Shown here: positions 7,012-9,823 of the stretch, one piece after another
Position numbering within the stretch: position 1 is the first letter of the stretch
Layout of the letters: the number at the start of each line of letters is the position of its first letter
Assembly (NCBI GenBank): GCA_021199145.1
Contig: JAJQIP010000073.1
Location: forward strand, 1-9,823
Reading direction: 5' to 3'
DNA length: 9,823 nucleotides
Source: Porphyromonadaceae bacterium
GTDB taxonomy: Bacteria; Bacteroidota; Bacteroidia; Bacteroidales; UBA11471
Notes under the pieces: generated by a model
Told to the model about the DNA's origin: nothing
The model's database searches: none
What the model saw: the letters and a program-made list of their open reading frames with translations, nothing else
Translations under genes and position numbers: made by a program

Positions 7012-7839
7012 ATGATGGAAGCAAAAAAGGTTTTGTTCATTTCTCAAGAAATGACGCCGTATCTGCCCGATTCGGAGATTGCCACACTATGCCGGAATTT
7101 GCCGCAAGGTATTCAAGAAAAGGGCCATGAAATACGGGCGTTCATGCCTAAGTACGGAACGATAAACGAACGTCGTAATCAGTTGCATGAGGTAATTAGA
7201 CTTTCGGGGATGAACCTTATCATTGATGATACTGACCATCCTCTGATTATTAAGGTTGCCTCGATACAATCGGCCCGGATGCAGGTTTATTTCATTGATA
7301 ATGATGACTATTTCCAACGGAAGAGTATACTTCTTGACGAAGAAGGAAAAGATTTTGACGATAATGACGAGCGTAGTATTTTCTTTGTACGGGGAGTCAT
7401 GGAGACGGTAAAAAAGTTGCGTTGGAGTCCCGATATTATTCATTGCCACGGTTGGTTTACGGCTCTTGCCCCGCTTTTTATCAAGAAAGCTTATGGCGAA
7501 GATCCCTTGTTCCGTGATACAAAGGTCATTTATTCGATTTATAACAATAGATTTGATGTGCCTTTCCCAACGACATTCCCTGCCAAACTCTTGTGGGAGG
7601 GGATTGAGGAGAAGGATCTCTGTTTTGCGTTGAATGAATCGGTTGATTTTATCCATCTTTCCCAATTGGCCATACAATACTCAGACGGGTTTATACAAGC
7701 CTCTCCCTCTGTTGACGAGAAAGTCATTTCCGAAGCAAAGGCTTCGGGGAAGCCTTTTTTGCCTTATCAGACGCCTGACCTCTGTATCGATGCTTATAAT
7801 AGTTTTTATGACGAGGTATGGTCGGCTACTCAAAAATGA
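7012..7839 (+). CDS. Truncated starch/glycogen synthase-like protein (GT5 N-terminal domain only), probably not catalytic
   Basis: A 275-residue protein matching only the N-terminal Rossmann half of GT5 glycogen/starch synthases. KKVLFISQEMTPY (5-17) corresponds to the first strand of that domain, VYFIDNDDYFQR (92-103) to the VYFID segment, and DIIHCHGWFTALAP (141-154) to the usual D-[VI]-x-H-x-H-D-W motif. True glycogen synthases have about 480 residues and a C-terminal nucleotide-sugar-binding domain, absent here. The ADP-glucose-binding K-x-G-G-L expected after ..TPY is replaced by P19-D-S-E-I, and the Asp of HxHDW is Gly147. The adjacent in-frame ATGs at 7012 and 7015 are both possible starts; an upstream extension would run into the promoter. 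It ends 9 bp before the DUF4270 lipoprotein gene, so the two are surely co-transcribed. Such proteins are usually named glycogen/starch synthase, but a binding or scaffolding role is at least as likely. Confidence 0.9.
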   Translation: MMEAKKVLFISQEMTPYLPDSEIATLCRNLPQGIQEKGHEIRAFMPKYGTINERRNQLHEVIRLSGMNLIIDDTDHPLIIKVASIQSARMQVYFIDNDDYFQRKSILLDEEGKDFDDNDERSIFFVRGVMETVKKLRWSPDIIHCHGWFTALAPLFIKKAYGEDPLFRDTKVIYSIYNNRFDVPFPTTFPAKLLWEGIEEKDLCFALNESVDFIHLSQLAIQYSDGFIQASPSVDEKVISEAKASGKPFLPYQTPDLCIDAYNSFYDEVWSATQK

Positions 7840-7848
7840 TTGTTTCTC

Positions 7849-9399
7849 ATGAAATGGAAATGTAAACAGATATTTCCTCTTTGTTTTCTCGTAATAACCC
7901 TCTTTTATGCCTGCAATGATGATTCGGGCGAAGTGGGATTTTCAGTCGACACTACGTTGCTTACCATATATATCGATTCCTCTTTTGTCTATACGCAACA
8001 GAGCGATTCGGTATCGACGAGTGCGGTAGACTCCCTTCCTAACCGTACTATCGTACAGATGTTAGGAGAGGTGACTGTTCCGGGGTTTGGTTCGGTCAAA
8101 GCGGATTATCTGACACAGTTTTATCCTGTTGCCGATTTTGATACCGTGTTGGTAAAGCCCGATATGATTGATTCGATGGGCGTTGAAATCGCTTTTCAAT
8201 ACAACAGCTTTTTCGGTGATTCATTAGCCCCTATGCAGCTTACGGTGTATCAATTGAATAAACTGCTTCGAGACGAAGAAAATGTACGGCAGCCTATATA
8301 TAGCAACCTCAATCCGGAAGATTATTATGATGAAGCGGATAAATTAGGCAGCAGTTTCTATGTCGCTTCCGTGCAGTCTTACCCCGATTCGCTCCTGGAT
8401 GAGGATGGTTATCGTTATATAAAAATGACTTTCGGTTCAACCGATGAAGAGAAGAAAGAGTGGGCCGACAATTTCTATAATTTTTATCTCTCGAATGGTG
8501 GAAGTCTCACTACTTCGATGATGAACGAATTCTTTAAAGGACTTTATGTGACAAACAGTTTCGGGCGAGGCACCTTGTTGTATATTGTGTCGACCGCTAT
8601 TGTTATATATCACCGTACGTATGTGTATGATAGTGACGGAGCTCTGGAGACTATTAGCGATACTTCTGACTCACTCATGGTGGAGAACAGTTCCACGACT
8701 TATCTTATGACTTCGTACGAAGCACCTACAATCAATCATGTCGTGTCGGAGTCGGATGCCTCTGTCGAGGCTTTACGAGCACAGGGAGAAGCCATTATTC
8801 AAACCCCGATGATGTACGACGCTCTTCTTACTTTCCCGACAACGAAAATTATCCAACTTTTCAATGACGCACGTAGTCTCCATACTACAGATACCGTGGG
8901 AGTACTTAATTCCATTAAGTTGAAGGTCCCTCTGAAGACGTTGCCGGCGGATTTAAAATCTGCTGGGATTGTTCCTCCTCCTTATCTTTTGCTGATGCGA
9001 CAAGGCGGAAATGCAACCTCGTCATCGGGAGAGATTGTTGCGATGGATAAAGAGGAGTTTTTTACAGAAAGGTTGGTAAACGATGACAAGAACTATTTCT
9101 ATGCTACCTATGATTCGATTTCAAATAGTTATACCTTCACAGGGTTGCAGGATTATATTCTGAATATATATAATAATGATCCAAATGATATTTTAAATAA
9201 AGAAGACAGGTCGTTAAAAGAAAATCCTGATAATTCCTATGATTCAGATTTAATTCTCATTCCTATTTCCTTGTCAACCACATCAACTACTTATACCAGC
9301 GATACGAACATAACTCCCTATTTGGGTGGACTTACTTATGCCGATATTGATGACGAAAACATAAAAATCGTAGTTGTATATAGCACAAAAGTCTATTAA
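7849..9399 (+). CDS. DUF4270 family lipoprotein, probably surface-exposed
   Basis: A 516-residue protein from the ATG at 7849. A TTG at 7840 would add three residues but is less likely. Residues 1-21 form a lipoprotein signal peptide: K-rich start, hydrophobic IFPLCFLVITLFYA, then acylated C22. The lipobox (FYAC) is relaxed, as is common in Bacteroidetes. The acidic residues after the cysteine (NDDSGE) resemble the export signal that sends Bacteroidetes lipoproteins to the outer face of the outer membrane. The rest is Asp/Ser/Tyr-rich and beta-strand-like with no further membrane segment. Recognisable stretches include FGSVKADYLTQFYP, DSMGVEIAFQYNSFFGD and MQLTVYQLNKLL, typical of DUF4270 proteins as I recall them. 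The biochemical role is unknown. Its coupling to the preceding glycosyltransferase-like gene suggests a glycan- or envelope-related job, which is inference. Confidence 0.88.
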   Translation: MKWKCKQIFPLCFLVITLFYACNDDSGEVGFSVDTTLLTIYIDSSFVYTQQSDSVSTSAVDSLPNRTIVQMLGEVTVPGFGSVKADYLTQFYPVADFDTVLVKPDMIDSMGVEIAFQYNSFFGDSLAPMQLTVYQLNKLLRDEENVRQPIYSNLNPEDYYDEADKLGSSFYVASVQSYPDSLLDEDGYRYIKMTFGSTDEEKKEWADNFYNFYLSNGGSLTTSMMNEFFKGLYVTNSFGRGTLLYIVSTAIVIYHRTYVYDSDGALETISDTSDSLMVENSSTTYLMTSYEAPTINHVVSESDASVEALRAQGEAIIQTPMMYDALLTFPTTKIIQLFNDARSLHTTDTVGVLNSIKLKVPLKTLPADLKSAGIVPPPYLLLMRQGGNATSSSGEIVAMDKEEFFTERLVNDDKNYFYATYDSISNSYTFTGLQDYILNIYNNDPNDILNKEDRSLKENPDNSYDSDLILIPISLSTTSTTYTSDTNITPYLGGLTYADIDDENIKIVVVYSTKVY

Positions 9400-9455
9400 A
9401 GATTTCTCATATCTATATAATAAGGTGTGGAAGAATGAAAAATGTAGTGTAGTTA

Positions 9456-9486
9456 TTGGAAGATGTTGTGGGAAGTACTATATTTG
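9456..9486 (+). promoter_or_regulatory. Promoter of tRNA-Thr
   Basis: TTG at 9456-9458, a 20-nt spacer, then TATATTTG at 9479-9486 give a full Bacteroidetes-type promoter. It lies 19 nt before the mature tRNA start and downstream of the DUF4270 stop, so the tRNA has its own transcription start. Confidence 0.75.
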
Positions 9487-9505
9487 CATCGCTTTTTCGG
9501 AAAAT

Positions 9506-9578
9506 GCCGCAATAGCTCAGTCGGTAGAGCGTTTCACTCGTAATGAAAAGGTCGCCGGTTCGATTCCGGCTTGCGGCT
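9506..9578 (+). tRNA. tRNA-Thr (anticodon CGT)
   Basis: A complete cloverleaf with every stem paired: acceptor GCCGCAA/TTGCGGC, D arm GCTC/GAGC, anticodon stem TTTCA/TGAAA and T stem GCCGG/CCGGC with loop TTCGATT. The anticodon loop CTCGTAA places CGT at 9539-9541, reading the threonine codon ACG. The discriminator is T73. CCA is not encoded (the next bases are CATAA), unlike the tRNA-His in this window, so it must be added by nucleotidyltransferase. Confidence 0.97.
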
Positions 9579-9631
9579 CATAATTACTTATCAGTGTTAA
9601 GGAATTTATTAATAGTGGGTTTTTAGAGGGG

Positions 9632-9658
9632 AGGGATGATATTCCCTTTTTTATTTTT
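9632..9658 (+). terminator. Probable intrinsic terminator of tRNA-Thr
   Basis: AGGGA (9632-9636) and TCCCT (9643-9647) form a 5-bp stem with a 6-nt loop, extendable by G-U pairs. It is followed by T-rich sequence to 9658. The stem is short and lies about 55 nt beyond the tRNA, so it is weaker than the tRNA-His terminator. Confidence 0.5.
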
Positions 9659-9823
9659 CAGCAGTTTGATTTTAATTTTCCTGTAGATTTTAAGTAGTAT
9701 ATCTTTGGCTTTTCATTCGTGGAAGATGTTCAGGTGGGGGAAATTTCTCTGTTTTTTCTCTCAAAAAAAGGAAAAAATTTTCTTTTCTTTTGTGGGGATA
9801 TAGAGGGCTAACAGTCACGGGAT
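9659..9823. other. Non-coding tail of the window
   Basis: No credible gene on either strand. TATCTTTG at 9700-9707 fits the Bacteroidetes -7 element on the plus strand, but no good -33 box sits at the required spacing. It could serve a gene starting beyond the window. The rest is A- and T-run-rich sequence with no repeat I could identify as functional. Confidence 0.4.

Noticed and set aside
7087..7677. 196-codon minus-strand open frame opposite the starch synthase-like gene
   Set aside because: The plus-strand frame has GT5 motifs, a promoter and an adjacent partner gene. The antisense frame has none of these.
9374..9583. 69-codon open frame on the plus strand ending ..AQSVERFTRNEKVAGSIPACGS
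   Set aside because: Its C-terminal half is the tRNA-Thr gene translated; this peptide pattern is a well-known false protein caused by tRNA sequences.
1910..9798. Shared 12-mer CTTTTGTGGGGA at 1910-1921 and 9787-9798
   Set aside because: A few matches of this length are expected by chance in about 10 kb of T-rich sequence, and the two contexts share nothing else.
9506..9823. Possible integration (att) site at the 3' end of tRNA-Thr
   Set aside because: No repeat of the tRNA 3' end, integrase or mobile gene is present in the window, so there is no support for an inserted element.

Overview
The window looks like chromosomal DNA of a Bacteroidales bacterium (Bacteroides, Parabacteroides, Barnesiella and relatives). 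Three things point there. Promoters fit the Bacteroidetes pattern (TTG/TTTG, 19-20 nt, TAnnTTTG) rather than a sigma70 pattern. Starts lack clear Shine-Dalgarno sequences. The gene content includes a DUF4270 lipoprotein, a short starch-synthase-like protein and a secreted protein of the type that carries InlB-like repeats. Genus cannot be fixed from the sequence alone. No transposase, integrase, CRISPR array or phage gene is visible; this is mostly conserved core genome.

Layout. (1) 1-1600, minus: the N-terminal 533 residues of a large secreted multi-domain protein, probably a polysaccharide lyase or similar surface glycan protein. Its C-terminal part lies beyond base 1, and a strong promoter precedes it at 1650-1680. 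(2) 1601-1943: intergenic, with that promoter, an intrinsic terminator for the next gene and a C9 tract. (3) 1944-2870, minus: a WYL-domain transcriptional regulator with a perfect inverted repeat in its own promoter. (4) 3075-3149, minus: tRNA-His(GTG) with its own promoter and a textbook terminator. (5) 6813 down to 3253, minus: panC-panD-ffh-folD, with gaps of 11, 63 and 70 bp, probably one transcript. (6) 7012-9399, plus: diverging from panC, a short starch synthase-like protein followed after 9 bp by a DUF4270 lipoprotein. (7) 9506-9578, plus: tRNA-Thr(CGT) with its own promoter and a weaker terminator, then about 165 bp with no recognisable gene.

How they fit together. PanC and PanD supply the last step of pantothenate synthesis and the beta-alanine it needs. 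Ffh is the GTPase of the signal recognition particle, and FolD interconverts C1-tetrahydrofolates. The glycosyltransferase-like protein and the DUF4270 lipoprotein form a tight two-gene unit of unknown function. The first has lost the substrate-binding KTGGL motif and the whole C-terminal half of a real glycogen synthase. This unit is the least explained part of the window. The WYL gene's candidate operator is the next most interesting signal.
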